A stretch of 64,000 nt of DNA, from NCBI GenBank assembly GCA_037576215.1, contig JBANDB010000010.1, positions 3,038,001 through 3,102,000 of the forward strand, read 5' to 3'. Origin of the DNA: Armillaria gallica (Eukaryota; Basidiomycota; Agaricomycetes; Agaricales; Physalacriaceae). Below are positions 35,234-48,100 of this stretch, one piece after another. The stretch's first letter is position 1. Each line of letters begins with the position of its first letter. The notes under the pieces were generated by a model. That model was not told the origin of the DNA. It saw only the letters and a program-made list of their open reading frames with translations, and ran no database searches. Position numbers and translations under genes: made by a program.

Positions 35234-35512
35234 ATTTTCTTGTCCTCGTATTACTGTGCTATTTCTCGCTCACTCTTTACCTCCTTATTTACTCAGATTG
35301 ATAGATAAGAATGCTTCCGAGTACGGTGTAGAGTAGTCAGCCTTTGTATAGTAGCCAGGAACGTGTCGCCAGGAAATGTTGTACATTATAAAAAGCTTGT
35401 AATGGTATTTGAATTGCATCCTGACCCGCTAAGTACTCCGTCTGGGTCGGTTCAGCGAATTATGATAACAGGGATAGCTAAAAGAAAACAATGGACTGCT
35501 CCTTTGCCAGAG
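35234..35512. other. Short spacer, end of the duplicated segment
   Basis: The duplication with 27.9 kb can be followed to about 35370. The rest is the 3' side of the F-box pseudogene. Confidence 0.4.
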
Positions 35513-37037
35513 TTACATCTTTAAGGAAGCTCCGATCCTCTCCTGCCATTGGATACGTGAACACAAGGACAGAGTCTGCTTTTCGAAGACCGGCGCAACA
35601 TACTCCCCATTAACGGTTCCCAGCTCCAATCGTTGCCGCAAGAACGACACCACCTCGAAGCTCATAGGACCATCCGCTCGAATTGATAGTCTATGGGTAC
35701 GGAACAAACTAAGGGCACCTTGCTGCTCGTCCTTCAAATCCGTTACCGGGTAGTTCATGAACCTCAGGAAAAGACTACACCAATAACAATCCAGTTCCGC
35801 TGTATCGCAAATGCACATGAGTTCCAGCGTGTGAAGAGACGTCAGTCTGCGGATGAACTGCAGCATCAGGGGTAGGGATTCCTCCACAATATTCCCTTCT
35901 CTCACGAGATCTGGGTCAGGAAGGACCGCCTCGCGAAAACAGGTGCAGGAAATTTGAGCTTGTGCAGCTCGTCAAGAGGGAGGTACCTGATTAAACTGAC
36001 GATAATGTCGCTCTCTGGGCCGCCAAGAAAGCATTTCATGGTAAGGTTTCGAAGGGCAGGGAAGGCGAATGCCTGGACAGCGAAACGAACTTCGTTGGGG
36101 ATACGGTTGCCGATGATTAAGGTATGAACGCGGGGGCGAGATGTAGATCAGAGGGATCAGCCCAATTGATAATATCTGCAAGCTCGAGGCTTTCTACGGT
36201 TTTCATGCTGTTGAAAAGGATTCCACGCAAGATATCCATTGATAATGATCTCTGGATTCCACTGCGCAAACACAAGGCTCACAGATTCGGCGGGGAGAAC
36301 AATCCCCATTCCAAAGGAATCCCGGCGTAAGCAACATCCGTGAGCATGGGGTATTTCGAAGTGCTCCACTGTTGTAGGTCCACAGATGTTGGGATATTGT
36401 CCTCGTGTGAGTATTCGAGTATACAAGTTGCAGAGTAGGGGTCATAGTCTTCGTCATCATGGTCGAACAGATTTTCGAAAGTGTAGTCAGAAATGAGTTA
36501 GAATTTTTGCAATCGCGGCAACGCGACGCGATAGAGCCTGGAACAAAGCCTAGATGCCGAAATTGCATCCTCTATCAATGTCCGAATATGATGAGCGTGC
36601 GTGGAGAGTAGGGTAGAGAGGAATTCGAAATGTTTAGGCGTGTATTTCGGGCTTCCGAGACTGTTGGCGATCGTAATATCGACGTCCAGATTTGACGAGC
36701 GCTCGAAGATCAGAGCTTCTTTTGGGAAGATGGTGGAAAAGTATGATAGAGGATTTTGGAAGGCGGAAAGTGGGGGGATTGCGGTGTCGATGGTAAGGGA
36801 GGTCCAGAGGTCTGTGTTGTTGACGGCTAGGGACCGCCAGTGCTTACAAACGGTACATACTCGGAATGAGAATGCAGAACCCCCGGTACTTCGTGCACCA
36901 CAGGAGAAGATAACGAGGAGAAGCTCGTTGGGGAGTTCGACGATGAAGGACGTGTTCTGTGGTTCGCCTAAGCTGTGACCATCAATGAGGACGCAAGTCA
37001 AGCTAGAATCTATTCGCAACATATCTCGCCCCGTCAT
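35513..37037 (-). pseudogene. F-box protein gene, inactivated
   Basis: From ATG 37037 the protein reads MTGRDMLRIDSSL, then an F-box (about residues 33-75: ELPNELLLVIFSCGA, FRVCTVCKHWRSLAV, DLWTSLTI) and a leucine-rich region, the common layout of Agaricomycete F-box proteins. The same frame continues past a TAA after LPRLQKF (about 36495) into DYTFENLFDHDDEDYDP, past a TGA after SPPNL (about 36275) into GILFNSMKTVESLELADI. At about 36133-36137 a run of five C marks a frame change to RVHTLIIGNRIPNEV, and a further change near 35940 leads to DPDLVREGNIVEESL, ending near 35513. Two nonsense codons plus two frame changes make this a pseudogene even if the C-run is an assembly error. It is not a close copy of the 29.8 and 57.8 kb genes. 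Confidence 0.75.
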
Positions 37038-38564
37038 TGTTCATGGAGGACATCGTCTCGGAGAATGACAATGGAGAGAGGTTAGTGCAAAGCTAGGGAA
37101 CGGTGGTTCTTATGACGCATGAATAGCAGTCAAATTAGAGACAATAGATGTGAAGATGACAACAATGAGTGGAGGAGTCTCGCTTTGGCCCTCTGGTCAA
37201 AGAACAAAAGATCAATAAAGTGAGACCCAAGGACAATGAATGAATCTCAAAGAAGAAATCGAGGAGTTGCTTACCGCGTGACGATGGAAGATAAACACAG
37301 GGGTAGACGGAGATACGGGAGTCTCTTTATCCATAGGCGCTGAATATTAGGGCCATTGTCAGTATCTTCATTTGACATGCCGACGAGTGGGCGATAGGCG
37401 TGCTGGGGGAGAAAATAAGAGTGATATAAGGATCAAAACAAGAAAAATAAACTCCAACCATTATAGTCATGATACGGAATCGAACCGAAAGTGTGCCCAC
37501 TTGTATGGCTGAGCCAACCAAGGGCTGATCGTCAAATTGTTATCCCTCATATCGACAGAGCCAAATCCTGTTTCTGATACTATAATTTCTGTTTGGTCTC
37601 GCTGTAGCCAATATAATTCAACGCTCTTTGCAGAATTTCGCACGTTTCGAGTCCGTACTATGCAAAGTTTGTGTACTCATTTTATTCTTTAGATTGCTTG
37701 TAGCCCTTCTTTGACGCAGTCGCATGAGCTGGAAAACTCACGGTTCTATTCCGTGTCATGGCTATGAAGAAAAGGACGCGTAGCTCCTTTTCTTGCGTTT
37801 GCTCTTCTTTTCTCAGCGACAACCTCCATTTCCCGCAGGCTTCTTGACATTTTTATGGAGACAGGCTTTCGTTCTGCCTCTGTATTTATCTTGCGAGTCA
37901 AAACTAGCGGTAAGGAACTGCAGCCGAGTTCCGGACTACGGGCGGTGATGCTAGTTAAAGCCTCTCTACGACACCTGGATTCGTTCATCCAGTGAATGGG
38001 CGCTTTGGGAAAGGGCCAAAAATATGTCTTTGATGAGAGACAGGAGCACTAGAAACTATGTGCACGTGTCAGGTGGGAAAGTTCAATTTGGTAGGCATTT
38101 CCATTCACATTCCCTTCAATTCATATGATGCGAGGATAGCACTATGTCCACCTTTTGCTCTGTATGTTCGAGGGCTCTATTGTTTAACTCTGTGGATACG
38201 AAGGATAGCGCTTTGACGATCAGCCCTTCGTTGTCACAGTCATACGAGTGGGCGCACTTTCGGTTCGATTCCGTCTCATGACTATACCGTTCCAAGTTTT
38301 CTTTTTCTTCCTTTGATCCTCACATCATTCTTCTTTTCTCACCCAGCACGCCCATCGCCCGCTCTCGTCGGAGTTTCGTGAGCATTCCTTCTCGTTCCTT
38401 TGATTTTTGCGCTCACTCTTACATTTAGTTGAGGAGGACCAAAGAAATTCAACAACAAGGGTTAAGAAAACGGTAAAAGGGAAGGGAGTGCCGGGGGAGG
38501 CCAATTCATGACCCCATAGCACCGAGAAAAATGAGAAAGACGCACAGTGACCAATGGCAACACA
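37038..38564. other. Repeat-derived DNA, no gene
   Basis: About 37690-37990 is an inverted copy of 54160-54400 (shared 'TGACTCGCAAGATAAATA' and 'GAGAAAAGAAGAGC' when read on the minus strand). It carries type-1 tRNA-like modules at 37465-37520 (minus), 37712-37768 (plus) and 38232-38287 (plus). Nothing else was recognised. Confidence 0.5.
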
Positions 38565-40995
38565 TGGACTCGAACCACGACACATCGTGTTCTTCCATTG
38601 ATCGATATTAGGTGCAGAGGATGGAGCCAATTCGCTGATATGGACGACTTCATACGCCCAACACGTTGACCTTCCTATCTCTCGTGACTCATGGCTCTTG
38701 CTCGTAGCATTTTTTGCGTGCAACGAGTAGTGCATGTTGGATAAACGGCCTTATATAATCCAGCATCAGAGAGACTTCGCAGATCCAGCTGTCAGACCAC
38801 AGTATTACCCTTACTGTAGTCAGCCTGGTACTCGGCTGCAGCTTCCTTCGAGTCGTGGAATACGGATCGCATACTATAGCAATAATCAAAATTTGGCGAA
38901 TGAGTAGTCTGATAATCCACGGGAACAGGACGCACTTTAGCACATGCGTCTGCTACACCTTTTGGATATGGGGTGAGGAAAATCTTATCATGCCAATGAG
39001 AATGTGCGCTGAGAATTGGAATCAACAATGGTGCACCTGGTGAGCGCAGGAGTCCTTCCACACATGAGATGACTCTGCTGTTCTCCTAGCTTTCAGCCGC
39101 TTCGAGACGGATACAAGGGTGAACTGAAACCAGGGGTATATTCAATATGGAGCTTGCATGTGCGAGCGACGAGGCGGATGATGTCGATGATACGTGGCTG
39201 CTTTGATATCCATGCGTACTGGCTCTGCGGGATTCGGGTTCTCACGCGAGGAGAATGGAGGAAGGTGAACATTCATAACCTTCCGGCTAGCAGGACATCA
39301 CTATGCAAAGACTACAGAAGCAACAGCTACAGGCGTATCTGTGCCTAAGCCCAAGGATTAGCGCATAGTCATACAACTTGAGAAAGACGATGCACCTAAG
39401 TGGCTCGTCGACATCTCCGTGGCCATGATTTCTGTCTTGGAGCTACGGAAAAATGCGCCGATACTCGTCCCTCCTAATGATCCTCCAGCGTCATGCGAAG
39501 GACGACCATGGCCGCCATCTATAAAAATATTAGCCTAAATGCTCACGCGAAGCCCAGTCGCGTGACGAACCTATGCGTCTCCCTTCCAGCTCGTTCATCA
39601 GCACATTTTCCAACAACAGAACCCCCGACCTTCCATACCACAGTTGACGCCACAGGATTCAAATCCCAGAACGCGAAAGTTCCATATCGAGTTTCTTCGA
39701 TTGATAACAACGGAAGGAATAGTTCTTCAGTCCTCAAACGTAAGTGTGGATTAGAGGTTTGCGCGGCTCGGCTCGAAGCTTTGAGCCGGCCGTAGCCGGC
39801 CGGGGCTAGCCGAGCCGTCGTCAAGCCGTCTCTGCGGCCTCCAACGGCCCACGGCCCAAGCTCAAAGTTCTCGAAGCCGTGAGCCGCAGCCTGAGCCGGG
39901 GCCGTGCACTGACCGTTAAACCACCCTATTCTTGCTTGAATACAATGAAAATAGGCCTCGGAATGGTGTGCTGGATGGTGCAAATGCAAGCCATCTGTGT
40001 TGAACTGCCATCGAGTGCCTATTTCCTGTGAATCGCAGCGCCGGAGCGTGTGATTAGTCAGCTTGGTCTTCTTTGATGCACCATGACACCACTCATACCG
40101 ACTTGCGCTGAGCCGTGGTCTGAGCCTGAGCCGGCCCCAGGCCGGCCCTGCATAAGGCCTGAGGCTCGGGCTTCAATTTCATGAAGCCTAAGCCGCTCAA
40201 AGACGAGCCCAAGCCGCGGCTTCCAGGCCGAGCCGGGCCGGCAAACCTCTAGTGTGGATGAATAAAAAGTGTGTGGATGCGTACATACCAAAAAAGCCTC
40301 ACACCTAATGTACGCAATCATCAGGCTGGTAAGTGGATGAATTTAAGAGACAACGCACGTCATAGTCCAGCCTCCAGGGCTCTCAGTCGGTAGGGAGACA
40401 CGTTGACCATTGAAGGAAGGAGGCAAAGAGTCATTTTACGAAATATGACCAACCGGCAACTTCCGACGTGAAGCTCGCGCTTCAATTTGCAATTCCTCGC
40501 GTGTTCAAAGCAATCACCTTTAATGTTCGGTTACTCGCCTTATTCAACTAAAATTGCATATCGAAGACAGGTAGATCTAATACATACCTAAGCTAACAAA
40601 AAAAAAAAAGCTCTCAGACACGACCGCAAATAGCCACGACACGGAATCGAACCATGGATGCTCACACCCCTACAAACAAGCCAAAGTCGCCAGCAATTCT
40701 TGCTAGCACCACAGCTGGAGAATTAGACCTCGTGAAACATCATATCCAGAAGCGTGAAGCAGAACGGAGTGTCGAATTGGATGGGCTACTGTAAAAGAAA
40801 AGGAATAAGAGGCACACATCTCGTCATACATACTTCTAACAAGAATGGCCACGTACACGAGCTCCTCCCAGCCATAGAGATATTCTGTTATAGAGCTCCG
40901 TGGTTATCTAGATGACTTAAAAAACGACGTGATCAAAGATGCCACCACGCGGACTCGAACCACGACACACATGTTCTTCCATTGATCAATAGTAG
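38565..40995 (-). repeat. Large repeat unit U1 (carries the hAT MITE)
   Basis: Collinear landmarks shared with U2 and U3: a type-2 tRNA-like module (38566), an 'ATAATCCACGGG' block (38909), a 'CTAT(C/A)AAAA' block (about 39519), 'CGGCAACTTCC' (40453), 'CAATTTGCAATTCCTCGCG' (40482) and a type-1 tRNA-like module (40633), then another type-2 module (40939). The 500-bp MITE at 39752-40251 makes this unit longer than the others. Minus-strand frames inside (for example 38792-39061 with GAPLLIPILSAHSH and YPKGV) resemble frames in U3, which suggests a decayed gene within the unit. No terminal repeats of the unit itself were found. Confidence 0.65.
39752..40251. mobile_element. 500-bp hAT-type MITE with 8-bp target duplication
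   Basis: The ends are imperfect inverted repeats, TAGAGGTTTGCGCGGCTCGG on the left and, read inward from the right, TAGAGGTTTGCCGGCCCGG. They are flanked by a perfect 8-bp direct repeat GTGTGGAT (39744-39751 and 40252-40259), the target-duplication length of hAT elements. The interior is very GC-rich with many inverted AGCC/GGCT motifs and no coding capacity. The homologous site in U3 (about 56015-56065) lacks the element, so it inserted after the units were copied or was never present there. Confidence 0.9.
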
Positions 40996-43900
40996 GTATA
41001 TTACGTGAGACGGGACTACCACTAACCAATGCCATGTTCAACAGACTGCCCGCGTTACCCTACGCCCCCAGGAATGTCCTTTTCCTTCGGCCACATCCAC
41101 CCTTCATTGCACCCACGGAATCTAGCTTCTATTTTATCACGAATCAGCACTGGAACAGTCAATTCTAAAGACGCGGCCCCAATGGATAGCTGGAATGAAA
41201 GAGCGAAGAATCGACAAGGCAAGGAAGGTTCGCGTGGATGAAGAAACAGGTGTTAGTCGCAAAGGGAAATCATTGAAACAGAGTCATAGTGTCGATCGTA
41301 GCACAGAGAAAAATTGAAAAGCTCTAGAGTTCAAAATGAGGCTACCACGTGGATTCGAACCACGACACGCAGAGTGTTCTTCCGTTGATCGATAGTAGGT
41401 GAACTTAGAAGGCTTTACCAGCCGGGATCGACTCATCGCTACAAAACGTGATTGTCATCAAGAGTGAGCTCACAGGAATCAAAGGTCCGCGAACGGATAC
41501 ATACCAAACCGGTGCCAAATCTGGCGACCGCCCTGAACATGGTCATCTTGTAGTGACATCCAACACGTTGACTCCTGTTCCGTGAGTCGTCATTTTTCTT
41601 CGTAGAACCGCAGACCTGTAAGGGCCAGTGAACATCATGCTGATACAAAGTAAACGTGCTTGTAGAGCCCGGTATCGTGAAGAGTCTTCACTGAGGCGAC
41701 CAGAGGAGGCGAGTCGATTCGATGTAACCACCAAGCTATAGGCACTCTTACGCTTTAGAGCCTGGCTGAGGATTCCGCGTCGGGTTCAACAGCATGCTAT
41801 AGCCTCGTGTGAAAAGAGACGGATAGCCTACAGGAAGGGTACGCACATCGGAAAACGCGTCTTCAGTAGTCCACGGGGACACTGAAAGCTAGATCGTGGT
41901 TGTCTCGTCGATGGGAGAGTACCCAATGGAATAGAATCAACAAAGGTCCACGATGCGATTGCATGATCCTTGACGCGCAGACTACACACAATTCTTGGTC
42001 TGGAGACGTCTATGATCGTCACAGCCTGGAAAAAGTGCATATACTCGTTCGGTCGGCTCAAAATGCCACTGGGAGGTAACCAATCGGTGAAGGAGGTACA
42101 GGAGACGGAAGATGATACACGGCGGCTTGCTCTGCGGTATTCAGGTTGTCACACGAGGCGAATGAAGGAGCATCTACATTCACAGTCCTGCCAGCTATCG
42201 AAATATCACTATGCAACAATTAAAAAGGAGCAGCCACCAGCGTATTTGGGCCTTAGCTCAAAGATAAGCAAACAGGGATCCCTTTCGAGGATATAACGTA
42301 CAAGACTCTCCTTGCGGTTGCAGTCCCGGCATCGGGCTACGGCAACGCGAGGCCCTTCCTCATTCCTCCAGACATCTAAGCCGTGATTCTGTTCTCAAGG
42401 CTATGCACATCCTGGTAGATTCGAAGGACGCCTGGAACCGAACAAGTTTCCGAAGCTGGTCTTTGTCTATCAAAAGGCTCGGGTTATTCCCTTCCCGCCC
42501 ATCAGTCACAACATTCTATCAGTAGACGGCGGATCTATGTTTCTCCTGGTCGCTCGAGGCATATAATCCTGGCATTCCTCAAGAGTAAGTGCAAAGGAAT
42601 CAAATGAGCGCGAATGGATACATTCAAAATCAGAGCCCTTCGCAACAAGCCGATCTTCCATCTGGGCATCAACCTACGGTCCAGCAAACATCGTACTGAA
42701 CAGGGCGGTGGTTCGATCTAATGCACGTACTCGGTCCAAAGTCGCGCCTCCTTCGGACCACGCCAGAGCTATAGCACCATAGGAAGACGCGTCGGCGATC
42801 GAGGGAAAGAAGCAAGAGCATCCGTGACGTAACCTCCCACGTGAGGCACACGCTTCAATTTGCAATGCCTCGCGTGTCCCGCCTGACTCCTGGATATGAT
42901 ATTTGCAGTGTGCACAAGTTTTCTTTGTAGATGCATAGATATGGGCACCACATTGAACACCAAAAGTATGTTACTGACGACACCACGATGGATCGCACAT
43001 CTGTTCCCTCTTAAAATATACTATTACGGGTTATCACTGATCGGATACAGGCACCGTACCGTATACGGTATACGGCCGTCAGCTCCAAACCGTCGACGGC
43101 ATACGGACCGTATGAGTACGTCCGTCACGGTCGTGCATACGGCCGTATGCTAGGTGCTGGGCTTGGTGCGTCAGAACCATATGAAACCATACTGTACAGA
43201 CACTAAAGCCCACCTAGCTTGTTTTCTGATACAATCTGACATTGTTACTGTCTTTAGAGAAGAGATTCTCGCTGCAAAGAGACACGCCTAACACTTGCAG
43301 GAACACGTCACCGGTTCCAAATACATAAGAATAACACTGATGGGTCGCAAACGACCCGAAAATGAATGGAAATGAAAGTTATGGTGCTGTATTGGGCTGC
43401 TACACCCAGAGTTATCGCTGAATTTCACTCTCCATGCGATATAAGGCTGCATACCGTACATATGGCCGTCGACAGCCATCAATATGGTGCATCTCAATCT
43501 CTTGACGGTACGGTTACGGCACCCGTACAACCGTATTACTGTTTGATTTTGACCATTAATTCACATAACACTTAACAGGGACCAATGAAGTGAAGCTCCC
43601 GGTAATGTGTAACGTGTAACAGGGCTTTGTGAAGCTCAAGTGAAGCTGTGGGATCTTGATGACCAAACAGCCCAATTTTGGTCCAATTTCAAATTTCCTC
43701 GCAAAAATCTGGAAATTTCGCCTCCTACATGTGTTCTTCTGATACAGAAGTTATATACAAGTAATACAACGAGATATCTAAATTTCCCATACCTTTAAAG
43801 CCTCAAGCCACTTTAAGGGCTTCCATACTCTACCAAATTGCAAATGAAGCTAAATGCATAAACCATAACGCATAACTTGACCTCGTGAAGCTATGGCCCA

Positions 43901-44131
43901 GCCACTATAAAGCATAATGTGTAACACACCGTGAAGCTACGGTCGAAATCGAACAGTATACGGTGACGGTGCGAAGCCCTAGGCATAGTAGCCTCACATT
44001 GCGGAATTACTACCCCACTAGAATCCCTCGGCTGTGCCTCCTGCTGAAGCTTTGTAGAAACAAAATTGGTCATTCATTAAAAGTTATCAAGGGATGATGT
44101 TGAGAGTACGAGTGTGGGCTTCATGCGCAGC
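40996..44131. other. Repeat fragments, no gene
   Basis: About 41340-42870 contains partial, rearranged pieces of the large unit (type-2 module at 41341, 'CACGGGGACACTGAA' near 41872, 'TTTGTCTATCAAAAG' near 42467, 'CGCTTCAATTTGCAATGCC' near 42850). From 43050 a different, CCGTAT-rich sequence begins (separate entry). 43580-43930 is AT-rich with repeated 'GTGAAGCT' words. Confidence 0.45.
43051..43972. repeat. CCGTAT-rich block, candidate eroded DNA transposon
   Basis: The left edge (43051) is GCACCGTACCGTATACGG; near 43955-43972 the inverted complement of a similar sequence (GCACCGTCACCGTATAC) occurs. Many CCGTAT/ATACGG words lie in both orientations at 43051-43150 and 43447-43540. I found no flanking target duplication, so this may be two neighbouring remnants instead of one 920-bp element. 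Confidence 0.35.
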
Positions 44132-45110
44132 TAGTGATGTTCAGGTCAGGCTTAAAGCCCATGACCCAGCCCAACCCAGCCCAACCCGACCCTGAAAAGC
44201 CCGACCCTCGTGTTGGGCTTTGGTGGGCTCAAGGCTCGGGTGTCGACTCAGGAAAGCCCAAGCCCTGGGCTTCCGGCCCGGTGATCGGTGCCGGCATTGG
44301 ACGGCATTTGATATCATGTGATCCACTGCTGTACCAACTGATCACGGCTTTCTTCTTGACTCTCACGTCCACGTCGCCTCAGTTTTCTATCCCTCGCTCA
44401 GCAAAATTATCAATATTCTATACCAAAACTATACCACTTACCTATACACGTTGTTCTACCATAGTAATCCTTGTTTTTGAACCCCTCTTTCCATAGATGC
44501 TCAATTATGACATACTTTGACCTCCAGAAAACGAAAAATTGGAGGTCAAAGCACGTCATAAGTGGCCATCCATGTCTAGAAAGGTTGGAAATATGATTAA
44601 AAGCAATATCAGGTACGTCCTATCAATCGGGACTATCTACCTGTCATGGCTTCGTCTGTGTCAAGCGAGAAGATATTTTCTTCAAGTGGTATTACAATCT
44701 CAAAACGGCGCAATCGCCTTCATGGTGACGTTGTAGAAGCACTTCAGATTCTCAAGTCAGCATTCCGACACAGTAACATATCCTATTTCAAGGATCTACC
44801 CACACTAAAGACGGAGGAGGATATTCTCGATGAGGAAATGGAAGATGATGAGCTGATGTCCTCAGTTCATCAGAAGGTCAAGGGTAGGCTAGCTATTGAT
44901 CTCAACAATGATTGTTATGAAGCAGAGTAGATATTCATGTACTTCTTTGATGTGCTATATATATATCAAGCCTAGGCCTACTACCCAAGCCTGACCCGAC
45001 CCGACCTGGGTCAGGGCTTAAGGCTCGGGCTTGTAAAAACATCGACCCAAGCCCTCAACTACCCAGCCCAAGCCCTCAAAACCCTGCCTGACCCGACCCG
45101 AACATCACTA
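44132..45110 (+). mobile_element. 979-bp hAT element remnant with 8-bp target duplication
   Basis: The terminal inverted repeats begin TAGTGATGTTC at both ends (left TAGTGATGTTCAGGTCAGG, right, read inward, TAGTGATGTTCGGGTCGGG) and are flanked by a perfect 8-bp duplication TGCGCAGC (44124-44131 and 45111-45118). Subterminal regions are rich in AGCCCAA/GGGCTT words in both orientations. Inside lies the C-terminal part of a hAT transposase (see 44600-44930). It is a deletion derivative: too short to encode a full transposase but with both ends apparently suited to be moved in trans. Confidence 0.92.
44600..44930 (+). pseudogene. hAT transposase C-terminal (hATC dimerisation) fragment
   Basis: The plus-strand frame reads NRDYLPVMA then SVSSEKIFSSSGITISKRR, NRLHGDVVEALQILKSAFR and an acidic end (EEDILDEEMEDDELMS). 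The DYLPVxASSVSSExxFSS...RNRL...VEAL pattern is the hallmark of the hAT C-terminal dimerisation domain. The catalytic DDE core and zinc finger are absent because the element is internally deleted. The ATG at 44646 is probably internal to the original protein. The stop is at 44928-44930. Confidence 0.9.
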
Positions 45111-45118
45111 TGCGCAGC

Positions 45119-48100
45119 GAAGATATATTCACAGTACCCTCCGTTTCCACCTGTTCATGACCTCAAAATGTCCCTAGTTTATACACAAGATGTCGCTATT
45201 CCCCCTTTGGTCAAGCAAGAAGAGTCGCAGGCAGCCGTATGGCAGACAATGCTGTTGAGATTTGGTTTTCACGGCTTTAACGCCACTTTCTATTTATACC
45301 TATTTACCGCTTACTTTAAACATTGATATTTCGTACCTATCGTTACTTGACTCCGAACCCCCACTGTCCCTATACTGTACGACAGAATATGCCGTCCTTC
45401 GAGTCCACTGCGCTGCCCTCCCGAACCACCAGAACCTAAATCACAACAAATGCATATCCATGGGCTCCTACTGAACGCATGCTCTGCAGGGAGACGTGCA
45501 TTTCAAATGTCCTGTTGTACCACTACGGCCGTCTTGTTCATTTTAAACAGGCTGTTCGCGTTTATACCATACCCCTTTCCTTCAGCCCTGATACACCCCA
45601 TCATAGTACGTTATTTCGTTGTCGTACGCACACCGACTTCAATTGCGGAACGAGTCTGTGTAATCGTATTTCCGGTAGCTTGTTGCCGCTTTATCCCGCA
45701 GTATTTTCGGTCTGGCTTCCACAGACCAAGACATTGACGTCGGGGGGAGCCTGAGATTATCACCATACATACGTCAGTGGCATTTACTCTTCTACTCATT
45801 ACCATATCCTACACGAAGCCTACGTTTGTGTAACCCGGATGCCGGTTACCTCGGCTATTGCCGGTGTGACATAGATACCTTGTATCCCCATGTCACGGCT
45901 CTCTAGTCTACCACCACCTGTACCGTCGTTTCCACGAATACCGAGCTCGTTCCTTGCACGTCTGTGTGAGCTGAGTCGTCTAGTGTTGCCCCGTGGCTAC
46001 GGGCTTCCAGTTTGATCATAACGGCACTTCAATGGAGGGGTCTAATTTCACATCGGCTCTGTCAATCTCTTGGTTCAGCGGTAGCCTGAGCGAAAAATAT
46101 ATCTACGGTTCGCTTTCGTGAGGTCGCCACCGCCATCTATTTGTCTATGGGCTCCTCTTGTCCTCCTGGATTCTATTAACAATTTGATGTAGCTGCTTCG
46201 GTGAATGAAAGATCATCTTCTAGTTTTAAATCTTTCTGGGCCTGATGAAGAGTGTCGCGCGAATTATAGTCAAGCTTCAACCGTTACGGATCAGTAACGG
46301 GAATGGCTAAAATTTGAGGCGGCAACAAGCTCAAACTCTTGAGGAAATTTCAGCTGGCTCTAACGCATCAAAGTACCACGATTTGAATACATCCAATACG
46401 GTTTATTTAATCATAGTAACATCTTGTATTCTTGTCAGACAGGAGTTACTCTCCACCAGATCACCGGTTTATATTCACAACCCTCCGTTGAGTGTATCCT
46501 CTTCTCGGTCTGTGCGCTTGCTGAGGCTAGCTTACGTCAAAAAATATTCTGGACTTTAGAGACGACACTGACACCAGGACTCGAACCGAGATACACTGCA
46601 GGGCACAGTTTATCTATGACAGTACATCCAGTCCTGCTCTTAGTAATAATTACTCTTGTTCCACCGCAAGGTGCAACAAAGGACAAAAGATCGGGCAAGC
46701 GTTGCATTAATATATCCTGCTACGCGGTGTTGATTATCCCAGACAAGCAAAACTCTACAGTTCCGCTTATCTACAGCACCAAGGCGAGTAAACCATTCAG
46801 CTCGAGTCATATTTCCTCCATAAAACCTGTACTTATTGGATGTGACGCTCGGGCGGACATAAGCACAATTAAGAGGAAAACGAAAATTGATCCAAGATAG
46901 CGCCATGACACGGAATCGAACCGTGAATGCTCCCGCTCGTACCACCCTGCCCAAGAAGGACTTCCTCAGCAACAGTTACTGGTCATCAAAGCAGCACTTC
47001 ATACCAATACCGCTACCTTCGAAAGTAGAGAAATCCAGCACCTGACAAAGTATCCCACAAGCTTGTTTCAACCATGTCAGCATCAACGTGATAGGACAAT
47101 GAGGAACAAACCCAAAAAAATAGGATGTTAAGGAACTGATAATGGCACTAATAAAAGGCAAAGATCACATGATATGCTCACATGCCACTACGCAGTATTT
47201 TCTTCCAGTGATCATTAGTAGGCGTACTTGTCTATGAAGATGAGAATACCTCACCGACCGGGATGGAGCTACGATTCTGTCGAAGCATCATCGCTACAAG
47301 CAATATTATCCCCACCTAGGCGTAAATTGACTGTCCTTAAGAGTAAGAACACACTAATCGACGGAGCGAAAATGTATATATACCAAATCGGAGACCAACC
47401 TGCTACCTCATCATCTTCTTCCCTTGCTACGCTCCTCATCAAAGACGTGATTCTTCCTCGGAGCACCGTAAATCAGTGAATATCGCACTCAAGTGGCCCT
47501 GTACGGTGTAGAACTCGGAATGATAGAGAGTCTCGGGCAGAGGAGGTGAGTAAATGGAGACACACAGTCTTCGCATGAAGGAAACACGTAGTTTTGGCAG
47601 ATATAACACACGTCGTGAGTGCGTTTGCATCATAGAATGTCACGCAGAAGCATCAGCCTTCCGTGGTCATTTCGGAGCCGCCGCTATAGCCACCATTTCG
47701 CAGGTGAGAAGAGACCGATAAGCAATGGGAAGAGTACGTAGTACGGACCACGCATATTCACTGGTCCACGGAAAGCCGGATCAAGATCGTCTGGCTGACG
47801 GGAGAGAACCCGGATGATTCGAATGAACAGAAGCCACGCACTGCATATAAAATGACGTGGGTAGCAAACCAAGAAAAACATAAGAAAAAAAACTCTCAGA
47901 AATATGGATCGCCACAACGCGGAATCGAACCGTGGATGCTCACCCTTCTACGAACGAGCCAAAGAAGGGCCTCTTCATCAACAATTCTTGGTCATTGAAG
48001 CAGTACCACAGATATAGAATAAGACCTCACGAAATATCGCACGGCAGTCCAGACTCGAAGAACGATCAAATTGGATAGGCTACTGAGAAATAAAACCAAA

